Positions 7,927 through 15,215 of a stretch of 40,908 bases of DNA are shown piece by piece. The notes under the pieces were generated by a model that saw nothing but the letters and a program-made list of their open reading frames with translations, was not told the DNA's origin and did no database searches. The translations under genes and the position numbers were made by a program. Position 1 is the first letter of the stretch; each line of letters begins with the position of its first letter. This DNA comes from Paludibacter sp. UBA5753 (GTDB lineage: Bacteria; Bacteroidota; Bacteroidia; Bacteroidales; Paludibacteraceae), in NCBI GenBank assembly GCA_002427615.1, contig DIFH01000145.1, positions 1 to 40,908 on the forward strand. The letters are read 5' to 3'.

Positions 7927-9396
7927 ATGACAAAAGAATTCAATTACAAGCTCGTATTGCGAATAATGGGTAGTTTAGCCCTTGTCGAAAGCGTCGTTTT
8001 GTTGTTTGTGTGTCTTATCCCGCTTATTTATGGCGAAAACGATGCAATTTACTTTCTCATTTCATCGGCAATTAGTCTGGCGTTTGCCGGAACTGCGTTG
8101 TTTTTTGGACGCAATCCTTCCCCTACGATCGGGAAGCGTGAGGGTTCGGTTATCGTTACTTTTACATGGATTATTTTCTCTTTGGTCGGTTTATTGCCTT
8201 TTTGGATGAGCGGTAGCATTCCTTCGTTTACCGATGCATTTTTCGAAACTATTTCGGGTTTTACCACTACGGGAGCTTCCATTTTAAATAATATTGAGGA
8301 ACTTTCGCATGGTATATTGTTTTGGCGAAGCCTGACACACTGGATCGGAGGGTTGGGGATTATTGTTATTTCGTTGGCGATTCTGCCTGTTTTCAGTACC
8401 AGTGGAACGCAACTTTTTGCCGCAGAAACCACAGGACCCACCAAAGATAAAATTCATCCGAAAATAAACGAAACCGCCAAGCGTTTATTCCTTATCTACG
8501 TAATTCTTACAACTTCCGAAACTATTTTACTTCGCATAGGCGGTATGAGCTGGTTCGATTCGGTTTGTCAATCGTTTGCAACTATTGCCACCGGTGGTTT
8601 TTCCACTAAACAAGCCAGCATTGCTTATTGGAATTCACCCTACATTCAGTATATTATCATCCTTTTCATGATTTTGTCGGGGGTAAACTTCAGTTTGTAC
8701 TATTTTGGATTTAAAAATAAATTACAGAAAATAAAAGAAAACGAAGAACTGCGATATTTTCTGATTTTACTTTTTTCATTTTCATTGATTGTTACCTTAT
8801 CACTCATTGATTTTTCGAAAATACAAAGTTTTGCCACTCTCGAACAGGCTGGACGCAATGCATTGTTCACCGTTTCGTCGCTGTTAACCACCACCGGATT
8901 TTGTATAGTCGATTACATGAACTGGAAACCCCTTACCTGGGTGATTTTGCTTATGGTTATGCTCACCGGAGCTTCAGCGGGGTCGACCAGTGGAGGTATA
9001 AAAATGATTCGCGTAGTGATTTCAGCCAAAGCATGTTATCACGAATTTAAACGGCTGATTCATCCCAATGCAGTCATGCCGGTTCGTTACAGCGGTCATC
9101 TGGTGCGCGAAGATATTCTGACGCGCGTACTGGCGTTTACCTTGCTGTATCTCGTTGTTGCAGGATTTGGTATTTTAGTGTTGGCTATTTCAGGCATGGG
9201 ATTTTTGGAATCGGTAGGCGGTATGATCACTTGTTTAGGTGGGGTAGGACCGGGACTCGGACTGGTAGGTCCTGCCGGAAATTTTCACGATATACCCGAA
9301 TTCAGCAAATGGTTCCTGTCATTGATGATGCTTGCCGGGCGTTTGGAATTGTACACTGTTTTTTTGCTTTTCACACCTGCATTCTGGAAACGATAA
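7927..9396 (+). CDS. trkH: Trk potassium uptake membrane subunit TrkH
   Basis: TrkH is the K+-conducting inner-membrane subunit gated by TrkA. The 489-residue protein shows the four pore-loop repeats of the TrkH/KtrB family: SGFTTTGAS, ATIATGGFST, SLLTTTGFC and TCLGGVGPGLG. The glycine in each forms the selectivity filter. The segment GASAGSTSGGIKMIRV before the fourth loop is the family's intramembrane gate region. There are about ten hydrophobic helices. The first ATG, at 7927, is two bases after the trkA stop, so the two genes form an operon. A TTG at 7921 in the same frame is an unlikely start. No terminator is visible right after the stop. Confidence 0.97.
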   Translation: MTKEFNYKLVLRIMGSLALVESVVLLFVCLIPLIYGENDAIYFLISSAISLAFAGTALFFGRNPSPTIGKREGSVIVTFTWIIFSLVGLLPFWMSGSIPSFTDAFFETISGFTTTGASILNNIEELSHGILFWRSLTHWIGGLGIIVISLAILPVFSTSGTQLFAAETTGPTKDKIHPKINETAKRLFLIYVILTTSETILLRIGGMSWFDSVCQSFATIATGGFSTKQASIAYWNSPYIQYIIILFMILSGVNFSLYYFGFKNKLQKIKENEELRYFLILLFSFSLIVTLSLIDFSKIQSFATLEQAGRNALFTVSSLLTTTGFCIVDYMNWKPLTWVILLMVMLTGASAGSTSGGIKMIRVVISAKACYHEFKRLIHPNAVMPVRYSGHLVREDILTRVLAFTLLYLVVAGFGILVLAISGMGFLESVGGMITCLGGVGPGLGLVGPAGNFHDIPEFSKWFLSLMMLAGRLELYTVFLLFTPAFWKR

Positions 9397-9440
9397 ACTT
9401 TACAGAATAAGATCAAGAGGATACATCAAAAGCAAGAAGG

Positions 9441-9552
9441 ACGCAAATTACGCGAACTATCGCAAATTTACACAAATCATAAATGGTTATTCTTCAGGAG
9501 AATATTCAAATGAGAAACAGTGTGATTTGGGAAAATTTGCGTAATTTGCGTT
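9441..9552. repeat. Inverted intergenic repeat (ACGCAAATTACGC type)
   Basis: ACGCAAATTACGC at 9441-9453 is exactly inverted at 9539-9551, with a further CGCAAATTT between. A related sequence (AACGCAAATTATGC) occurs at 11119-11132. This looks like dispersed intergenic repeat DNA downstream of trkH. No coding potential is seen. Confidence 0.6.
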
Positions 9553-9576
9553 CAAAAGACTTTTTTGATACAACCC

Positions 9577-9800
9577 TCATTCTCCGTTAAACCTATATCC
9601 TATCCCTGATTCTGTAATGAACAAACGTGGTTTCGATGGATTATCTTCAATTTTTTTGTAGTTGAGCCACAAGAACTCGCAAGTGTTGAGTTTGGTCAAG
9701 AGTATCCGTAACTCCATATTTCCTTTTAGGTATAGAACCCGATACTCATTTGCAGACCGCACAAAACGTTTGATAACGTAAGTTCACCTCATTTCTGAAG
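9577..9800 (-). pseudogene. Decayed response-regulator C-terminus, KdpE-like
   Basis: Read on the minus strand, this is the C-terminal half of an OmpR/KdpE-type winged-helix domain broken by several frameshifts. One frame gives KIEDNPSKPRLFITESGIGY then RFNGE and a stop (9577-9579). The next frame upstream gives TDTLDQTQHLRVLVAQLQK, another gives EIWSYG, and the first frame again gives ANEYRVLYLK. In order these match the family pattern EYRxLxxL, LLKEIWG, TQxLRVxVxxLRKKIE and PxLIxTExGxGYRF. One slip lies in a run of seven A. EVNL near 9779-9790 may extend it. The receiver domain is gone. KdpE activates the high-affinity Kdp K+ pump, so a remnant beside trkAH is notable. Homology to OmpR-type domains is clear; KdpE specifically is inferred. 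Confidence 0.8.
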
Positions 9801-9880
9801 GCTGCTTAATCTGAAACCATACCACAAAAATCTTTGTGCATTAGTTATATATAAAAAAATAGTTAAATAAATGGCTGATG

Positions 9881-9913
9881 TTTGATGTTCTGTGAAAATA
9901 TGTTTTATATTTG
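9881..9913 (+). promoter_or_regulatory. Promoter, probably for the winged-helix regulator
   Basis: TTTG (9881-9884), a 21-base spacer and TATATTTG (9906-9913) match the Bacteroidota housekeeping promoter fully. The next start codon is at 10249, so the transcript would have an untranslated leader of roughly 330 bases, long enough for structure or a small RNA. The leader 9914-10248 is AT-rich and shows no gene. Confidence 0.6.
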
Positions 9914-10248
9914 CGTGAAAATAAAACATATATTCATATTGTTTATTTTAATCTATGTTTAAAAGCGCTTTATAACAGTGACTTAGATGTTTTTGGATCA
10001 AAAGAATGAACTGTATTTCAGAAAAGAATGAAATTGTAAAAACTTTTACAAAAACAACAAACGAGCGAACTTTCTTTTAACAAAAATGTTTATATTATAA
10101 ATCATTAGTAAAAATAACAATATTTATATGCTGTGGTTATCTTTTGTGCGCAAAGACGTAAAAAAGTTTTTAATAAATTGCAGATGAAATAATCAACAAA
10201 AAGGCAATAATAAAATCACTATCAAAACTCACTTAAAAAATCAGGAAT

Positions 10249-10614
10249 ATGAAAATCGAAACTGAAAAACTCGTTTTACTTGGATTGGATGAAAATCTGA
10301 AAGCGCTAATGAGTGTGCCTTCGTACAAAATCGGATCTTTTACATTCGATGTTGAAAAACGATTGCTTATCTCAAAAAATGAGTCGGTAAAGCTTACAGG
10401 GAAAGAGTCTTATTTACTCGTTTTACTTGCAGCGAACGCCAATACTTTTTTGGAACGCAAATACATTCTGAACACCATTTGGCGAGAAGACAATTTCCGT
10501 ACTTCGAGAAGCATGGATGTTTATATTTGCAAACTTCGCAAATTGCTTAGCAAAGACGACAAAATCAACATTGTAAACCTTCATGGTAAAGGACACAAAA
10601 TGATTATCAGTTAA
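10249..10614 (+). CDS. Stand-alone winged-helix transcription regulator, RprY-like without receiver
   Basis: This 121-residue protein consists almost entirely of an OmpR/PhoB-type winged-helix DNA-binding domain. Residues about 24-120 cover the beta-strand platform (YKIGSFTFDVEKRLLI), LTGKESYLLVLLA, the recognition region (SRSMDVYICKLRKLLSKD) and the wing (IVNLHGKGHKMI). The domain resembles the effector half of Bacteroides RprY-type response regulators. The receiver domain that would accept a phosphate is absent: only about 24 residues precede the domain, and the upstream DNA is not coding. It may therefore act without phosphorylation or through another partner. It stands alone between the trk genes and the antiporter, with its own strong promoter at 9881 and stem-loops after the stop. 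Target genes are unknown. Confidence 0.85.
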   Translation: MKIETEKLVLLGLDENLKALMSVPSYKIGSFTFDVEKRLLISKNESVKLTGKESYLLVLLAANANTFLERKYILNTIWREDNFRTSRSMDVYICKLRKLLSKDDKINIVNLHGKGHKMIIS

Positions 10615-10630
10615 GCAACAACGGATAGAA

Positions 10631-10736
10631 AATGTCGGATGATTCATAAACCCGACATTGCCAGGGAAATAAACTTTGAATAGTCCTGATTCAACCTTTG
10701 CTGTTGAAATACATTGGGCTTTTCAAAGTTTTTTTA
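10631..10736 (+). terminator. Stem-loops after the regulator gene
   Basis: Two structures follow the stop at 10614. AATGTCGG/CCGACATT (10631-10638 with 10652-10659) is a perfect 8-bp stem. AAACTTTGA/TCAAAGTTT (10671-10679 with 10723-10731) encloses a smaller TTCAAC/GTTGAA stem and runs into a T-tract ending at 10735. This is a plausible terminator, although the outer loop is long. Confidence 0.45.
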
Positions 10737-10885
10737 TATAGTGTTTACAAGAAAACATCCATCTCTGCGTTGCACTCGCAGCAAAAATTACTCATCCAGC
10801 CTTGGCGGGACTCCGTGTTTTCGCTGCTTCGTGCGTCTTGACCTTGACGTTATCTTATCAAACACCGAGTTTTTTTTCTAACACT

Positions 10886-11096
10886 AATTAAGGTCTGCTG
10901 AAAAAGTAGAATAAGGCTGAAATATAGTAATTTATAGTATTTTTTTTTAGGTGTAAATGCAAGGTTTCTGAATAGAACTGACCATTCTCTTTGCACTACA
11001 ATTTCTGTTTCAATTGAAAGATGTCCTGAAAGCTTGCCTGCGGCAGGCAGGTTTAACCACTCCGTGGCATAAAATTGTTTATCAGCGGACCCTAAC
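10886..11096. mobile_element. MITE-like element with TTARGGTC-GCTGA ends
   Basis: The left end TTAAGGTCTGCTGA begins at 10888. The right end, read inverted, is TTAGGGTCCGCTGA and closes at about 11095. Between them there is no coherent gene, only a hairpin (GCCTGCGGCAGGC) near 11036-11048. A second copy of the end plus the adjoining ATTTTATGCCACGGAGTGG occurs in the opposite arrangement at 40828-40908. That marks a dispersed repeat family, probably mobilised by a transposase encoded elsewhere. The rest of the 10737-11311 gap (for example 10740-10860) has no recognisable gene. Confidence 0.65.
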
Positions 11097-11311
11097 CTGG
11101 ACAAGCCAAAACCAAAAAGGTAGAACGCAAATTATGCAAATACCGCAAATTTTGGCAAATAAAGGCTGAAGTTTTCTGGATTTTTATTACACTTTAAATG
11201 ACTGATATTTGAATATTGTAGCAAAAAAATCGAATTTGAAAGAGAAGGTACTAATTATATATCAATAGGATGCAATATAATAAAATGATTTGCATGTGGT
11301 GCGAATAGAAA

Positions 11312-11351
11312 AACAAAAAACGCTAACAACTTTATTATAAGTTTGTTAGCG
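11312..11351 (-). terminator. Terminator of tRNA-Phe (possibly bidirectional)
   Basis: The arms CGCTAACAAC (11321-11330) and GTTTGTTAGCG (11341-11351) form a stem. A T-run follows on the minus strand (A-run 11312-11320 on the plus strand), and another T-run follows on the plus strand (11352-11359). It lies immediately beyond the 3' end of the tRNA. Confidence 0.8.
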
Positions 11352-11361
11352 TTTTTTTTAG

Positions 11362-11434
11362 TGGTACCACCAGGAATCGAACCGGGGACACAAGGATTTT
11401 CAGTCCTTTGCTCTACCAACTGAGCTATGGTACC
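11362..11434 (-). tRNA. tRNA-Phe (GAA)
   Basis: The 73-base minus-strand sequence folds as a standard cloverleaf. The acceptor arms are GGTACCA and TGGTACC with discriminator A. The D-arm is in ATAGCTCAGTTGGTAGAG, and the anticodon stem AAGGA/TCCTT holds the loop CTGAAAA with anticodon GAA. The T-arm contains GGTTCGATTCC. The terminal CCA is not encoded. It has its own promoter and terminator. Confidence 0.97.
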
Positions 11435-11453
11435 TTTTTTTGCTTAGCGGGTG

Positions 11454-11484
11454 CAAATATACTGCCTTTTTTTGGATTTGCAAG
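11454..11484 (-). promoter_or_regulatory. Promoter of tRNA-Phe
   Basis: On the minus strand there is CTTG (11484-11481), a 19-base spacer, then TATATTTG (11461-11454). The -7 box ends 19 bases upstream of the tRNA 5' end. Box sequence and spacing both fit the Bacteroidota consensus. Confidence 0.85.
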
Positions 11485-11554
11485 GGCTGTAAAGTGAATT
11501 TTTGAAAAAAACCAGTTTCTGTATTTTTTATTGTTTTTTTGTTGAATTTAATAC

Positions 11555-11583
11555 CTTGAATCAGTTTCAAATAAGTATTTTTG
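11555..11583 (+). promoter_or_regulatory. Possible promoter of the antiporter gene
   Basis: TATTTTTG at 11576-11583 matches TAnnTTTG exactly. CTTG at 11555-11558 would give a 17-base spacer, a little short. The box lies 88 bases before the start codon. Confidence 0.45.
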
Positions 11584-11671
11584 TGACAATCGTCTTTTTA
11601 AAAGAAAAAAGATAATCGTTTTTTATCTCCCGGGTTAATTCAAAATTTATAACTTCAAATCATTCATAAAA

Positions 11672-13171
11672 ATGAATTTAACAATAGAACTTTTCATTCT
11701 TATTGCTTCTATACTGCTGTTTTTTAGTCTTATTGTCGGTAAAACCGGTTATCGTTTTGGGGTTCCGGTTTTATTGTTGTTTCTTTTTATAGGTTTTGCA
11801 GCCGGAAGCGATGGGTTGGGTTTGGAATTCAGTTCACCCGAGGTGGCTCAATATATTGGAGTGATTGCATTGAATATTATATTATTTTCGGGCGGAATGG
11901 ACACCCGTTTTTCCGAGATAAGGCCTATTGTCGGTAAGGGAATTGTCCTTGCAACGGTGGGAGTTCTTCTTACCGCTCTTTTTACCGGTTTATTTATTTA
12001 TTGGATTACCAACAGCATAATTCATTCGGTTACATTTAGTTTGTTAGAGTCGTTGTTGCTTGCAAGCGTCATGTCATCAACCGATTCGGCTTCGGTATTT
12101 GCCATTTTACGTTCGCGCGGTTTGTCGCTCAAAGAAAACCTGCGTCCTTTGCTTGAACTCGAAAGCGGCAGCAACGACCCAATGGCTTTTATGCTGACCA
12201 TTGTTTTGATTCAAATGCTTCAAACGCCCGATATTAGTGGCTGGGAGGTTTTGTTTATGTTTCTTAAACAATTAGTTTTGGGTGCATTGGCTGGTTTTCT
12301 GCTCGGTAAGCTTTCGGTAAAAGTTATTAATAAAATCAATCTGGATAACGATGCTTTATATTCGGTTTTGCTGCTTACCGTTATGTTCTTTTTATTCGGT
12401 TTTACGAGTTTCATCGGTGGTAATGGTTATCTGGCTGTGTATGTCGGCGGCTTAATGATAGGGAATCACCGCTTTGTGCATAAACGTAGTACATTGAAAT
12501 TTTTTGATGGACTCACCTGGCTATTTCAGATCATCATGTTTCTTGCGCTCGGTTTATTGGTCAATCCTTCGGAACTGCTTCCGATTGCCGGAGTTGGAAT
12601 TTTGATTGGTCTTTTTATGATTCTGATTTCTCGTCCATTGTCGGTTTTGCTTACTTTATTGCCTTTTAAAAACATGAGTTTTAAGGGGCGATTGTTTACT
12701 TCGTGGGTTGGTTTGCGTGGAGCTGTACCCATAATTTTTGCAACCTATCCTTGGATTAGCGAAGTGCCGCAGGCTAAAATGATGTTCAATATCGTGTTTT
12801 TCATCACTATTCTTTCGCTGGTAGTACAGGGAACCACTGTTTCGAGCATGGCGCATTGGCTGGGTTTGTCGTTGCCGGTTCCACCCAAACGCAAACTCAA
12901 AGAATTTGATGTGGAATTTTCGGATGAAATTAAGTCGGCTATGTGCGAAATCACCGTGAATGACGAAATGCTCCGAAGCGGTCGCCGGGTCATGGATGTG
13001 TCGATGCCGGAACAGACCTTATTGGTTATGGTGAAGCGAAAACATAAATATTTTATTCCTCGCGGAAATACACAACTTGAAAAAGGTGATTCATTGTTGA
13101 TAATTACCGATAACGAAGAAGCCATGCTTGAAACTCAACGTCAACTGGGGGTGAGTTCACCGGAGCTCTGA
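11672..13171 (+). CDS. nhaP2: K+(Na+)/H+ antiporter, NhaP2/CvrA type
   Basis: This is a cation/proton antiporter of the CPA1 family, expected to export K+ or Na+ in exchange for protons at the inner membrane. The 499-residue protein has about 12 hydrophobic helices (residues 5-400) with the conserved segments SVMSSTDSASVFAILRSRGL and LELESGSNDPMAFMLT, where the paired acidic residues carry the ions. It also has SWVGLRGAVPI near residue 350. A cytosolic C-terminal RCK-C (TrkA-C) domain occupies about 410-495, the feature that distinguishes NhaP2/CvrA-type transporters and suggests ligand gating. It lies two genes downstream of trkAH. The exact ion (K+ or Na+) cannot be told from sequence. Confidence 0.9.
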   Translation: MNLTIELFILIASILLFFSLIVGKTGYRFGVPVLLLFLFIGFAAGSDGLGLEFSSPEVAQYIGVIALNIILFSGGMDTRFSEIRPIVGKGIVLATVGVLLTALFTGLFIYWITNSIIHSVTFSLLESLLLASVMSSTDSASVFAILRSRGLSLKENLRPLLELESGSNDPMAFMLTIVLIQMLQTPDISGWEVLFMFLKQLVLGALAGFLLGKLSVKVINKINLDNDALYSVLLLTVMFFLFGFTSFIGGNGYLAVYVGGLMIGNHRFVHKRSTLKFFDGLTWLFQIIMFLALGLLVNPSELLPIAGVGILIGLFMILISRPLSVLLTLLPFKNMSFKGRLFTSWVGLRGAVPIIFATYPWISEVPQAKMMFNIVFFITILSLVVQGTTVSSMAHWLGLSLPVPPKRKLKEFDVEFSDEIKSAMCEITVNDEMLRSGRRVMDVSMPEQTLLVMVKRKHKYFIPRGNTQLEKGDSLLIITDNEEAMLETQRQLGVSSPEL

Positions 13172-13229
13172 AGTTAATATTGTTTCCGGTAATATGTTAA
13201 ATTGCAGAGCGTCAGTATGTAATTTGTGT

Positions 13230-13260
13230 TTTGAAATATGCCTGTTTTTTTGTATTTTTG
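13230..13260 (+). promoter_or_regulatory. Promoter of lepA
   Basis: TTTG (13230-13233), a 19-base spacer and TATTTTTG (13253-13260) match the Bacteroidota consensus perfectly. The lepA start codon lies 21 bases further on, so the leader is very short. This also argues against using the upstream in-frame ATG at 13231. Confidence 0.85.
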
Positions 13261-13281
13261 CACTTCATTATAAAATTACGA

Positions 13282-15069
13282 ATGAATAATATCCGCAATT
13301 TTTGCATTATCGCTCATATCGATCACGGAAAGAGTACTTTAGCCGATCGTTTGTTGGAGTTCACCAATACGGTTGCAGGGAAAGAAATGCAGGCCCAGGT
13401 GCTTGACAATATGGATCTGGAGCGTGAACGTGGCATTACCATTAAAAGTCATGCCATACAAATGAATTATCGTTTAAATGGCGAAGAATATATTTTCAAT
13501 CTGATCGATACTCCGGGACACGTCGATTTTTCGTACGAAGTTTCGCGTTCTATCGCCGCTTGCGAAGGAGCTTTGCTGATTGTTGATGCTACGCAAGGCA
13601 TTCAGGCACAAACGATTTCTAATCTTTATATGGCTATTGAGCACGATTTGGAGATTATTCCCGTGATGAATAAAATGGATATGGACAGCGCCATGCCCGA
13701 AGAAGTGGAAGACCAGATTGTGGAATTGCTTGGTTGCAAGCCTGAAGAAATTATTCGTGCCAGTGGAAAAACAGGTATGGGCGTCGATGAAATTCTGGAA
13801 GCCATAGTCTTACGTGTTCCCGCTCCCAAAGGCGACCCCGAAGCGCCGCTTCAATGTTTAATTTTCGATTCGGTGTTTAATTCGTTCCGTGGTATCATTG
13901 CTTATTTCAAAATTGAAAACGGTACTATCAACAAGGGCGATTTAGTTAAGTTTGTGAATACCGAAAAAGAATATTATGCCGAAGAAATCGGCATCCTGAA
14001 ACTCGACATGTCTCCTACAAAAACCCTGAGTGCAGGCAATGTGGGATATATAATTTCCGGTATCAAAACATCGAAAGAGGTAAAAGTGGGCGATACCATT
14101 ACCCATGTAAAACGTCCTTGCACTAAATCAATTGAAGGCTTTCAGGAAGTAAAACCTATGGTCTTTGCCGGCGTATACCCGATTGAAACCGAAGATTTCG
14201 AAGACTTACGCGCTTCCATTGAAAAATTGCAATTGAATGATGCTTCACTCACTTTTGAAGCTGAATCTTCAGTGGCGCTGGGTTTTGGTTTCCGTTGCGG
14301 ATTTTTGGGGATGTTGCACATGGAAATTATCCAGGAACGTCTCGAAAGGGAATTTGACATGAGCGTGATCACGACTGTTCCCAACGTTTCGTATAAAGTT
14401 TATACCAAAAAAGATGAACTGATCGAAGTTCATAATCCGGCAGGGCTGCCTGATATTGTGATGATTGACAGGATCGAAGAGCCTTATATCCGGGCATCTA
14501 TCATTACCCGCACCGAATATATCGGACAAATTATGACGCTTTGCCTGGGCAAACGCGGTGAGTTGATCAAGCAGGATTATATTTCGGGTAACCGTATGGA
14601 GTTAATATACGATTTGCCGTTAGGTGAAATTGTATTCGATTTTTACGACCGGCTGAAAAGTATCTCCAAAGGATATGCGTCGTTCGATTATCATACCAAC
14701 GGGTATCGTCCGTCCAAATTAGTGAAACTCGATATTTTGCTCAATGGCGAACCGGTCGACGCCCTTTCGTCGCTTATTCATGTCGACAACGCTGTTTCGT
14801 TGGGCCGTCGCATGTGCGAAAAACTCAAAGAACTTATCCCGCGCCAGCAATTCGATATTGCCATACAGGGAGCCATTGGAGCCAAAATTATTGCACGCGA
14901 AACCATTAAGGCGGTTCGGAAAGATGTTACGGCTAAATGTTACGGCGGCGATATTACCCGGAAACGTAAATTACTTGAAAAGCAGAAGAAAGGAAAGAAG
15001 CGTATGAAGCAGATTGGCTCGGTTGAAGTGCCTCAGAAAGCTTTTCTTGCCGTGTTGAAACTCGATTAA
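13282..15069 (+). CDS. lepA: Elongation factor 4 (LepA), ribosome back-translocase GTPase
   Basis: LepA is a translational GTPase related to EF-G that remodels stalled or early-stage ribosomes. The 595-residue protein has the G1 loop AHIDHGKST at residues 9-17, DTPGH (G3), NKMD (G4) and an EF-G-like domain arrangement. It ends in the LepA-specific C-terminal domain, rich in basic residues (RKRKLLEKQKKGKKRMKQIG). I chose ATG 13282 because translation then begins MNNIRNFCIIAHIDHGKST, the usual family start. An upstream in-frame ATG (13231) lies inside the promoter and would add 17 hydrophobic residues. A strong terminator follows at 15104. Confidence 0.97.
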   Translation: MNNIRNFCIIAHIDHGKSTLADRLLEFTNTVAGKEMQAQVLDNMDLERERGITIKSHAIQMNYRLNGEEYIFNLIDTPGHVDFSYEVSRSIAACEGALLIVDATQGIQAQTISNLYMAIEHDLEIIPVMNKMDMDSAMPEEVEDQIVELLGCKPEEIIRASGKTGMGVDEILEAIVLRVPAPKGDPEAPLQCLIFDSVFNSFRGIIAYFKIENGTINKGDLVKFVNTEKEYYAEEIGILKLDMSPTKTLSAGNVGYIISGIKTSKEVKVGDTITHVKRPCTKSIEGFQEVKPMVFAGVYPIETEDFEDLRASIEKLQLNDASLTFEAESSVALGFGFRCGFLGMLHMEIIQERLEREFDMSVITTVPNVSYKVYTKKDELIEVHNPAGLPDIVMIDRIEEPYIRASIITRTEYIGQIMTLCLGKRGELIKQDYISGNRMELIYDLPLGEIVFDFYDRLKSISKGYASFDYHTNGYRPSKLVKLDILLNGEPVDALSSLIHVDNAVSLGRRMCEKLKELIPRQQFDIAIQGAIGAKIIARETIKAVRKDVTAKCYGGDITRKRKLLEKQKKGKKRMKQIGSVEVPQKAFLAVLKLD

Positions 15070-15103
15070 TGCTCTTTTCCTCAGGATGAATCTGGTTTAT
15101 AAT

Positions 15104-15154
15104 CTTGCAACTTATGAAAAAAAGTATAATTTTTTTATAAGTTGCAAGTTTTTT
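15104..15154 (+). terminator. Terminator between lepA and the ATP synthase operon
   Basis: CTTGCAACTTAT (15104-15115) pairs perfectly with ATAAGTTGCAAG (15137-15148), followed by a T-run. It separates lepA from atpD. Confidence 0.85.
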
Positions 15155-15215
15155 ATCTACTTTTACGGGTCAAATTTCAAAGCTTACAGAATCAAAAGTT
15201 AATACATAATAAATC

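Noticed and set aside
9914..10248. Known riboswitch or a missing receiver domain upstream of the regulator
   Set aside because: No known riboswitch consensus is recognisable, and translation of the region does not give receiver-domain motifs.
10850..11104. 84-residue minus-strand reading frame
   Set aside because: It lies inside and across the ends of the MITE-like element and has no protein-like conservation.
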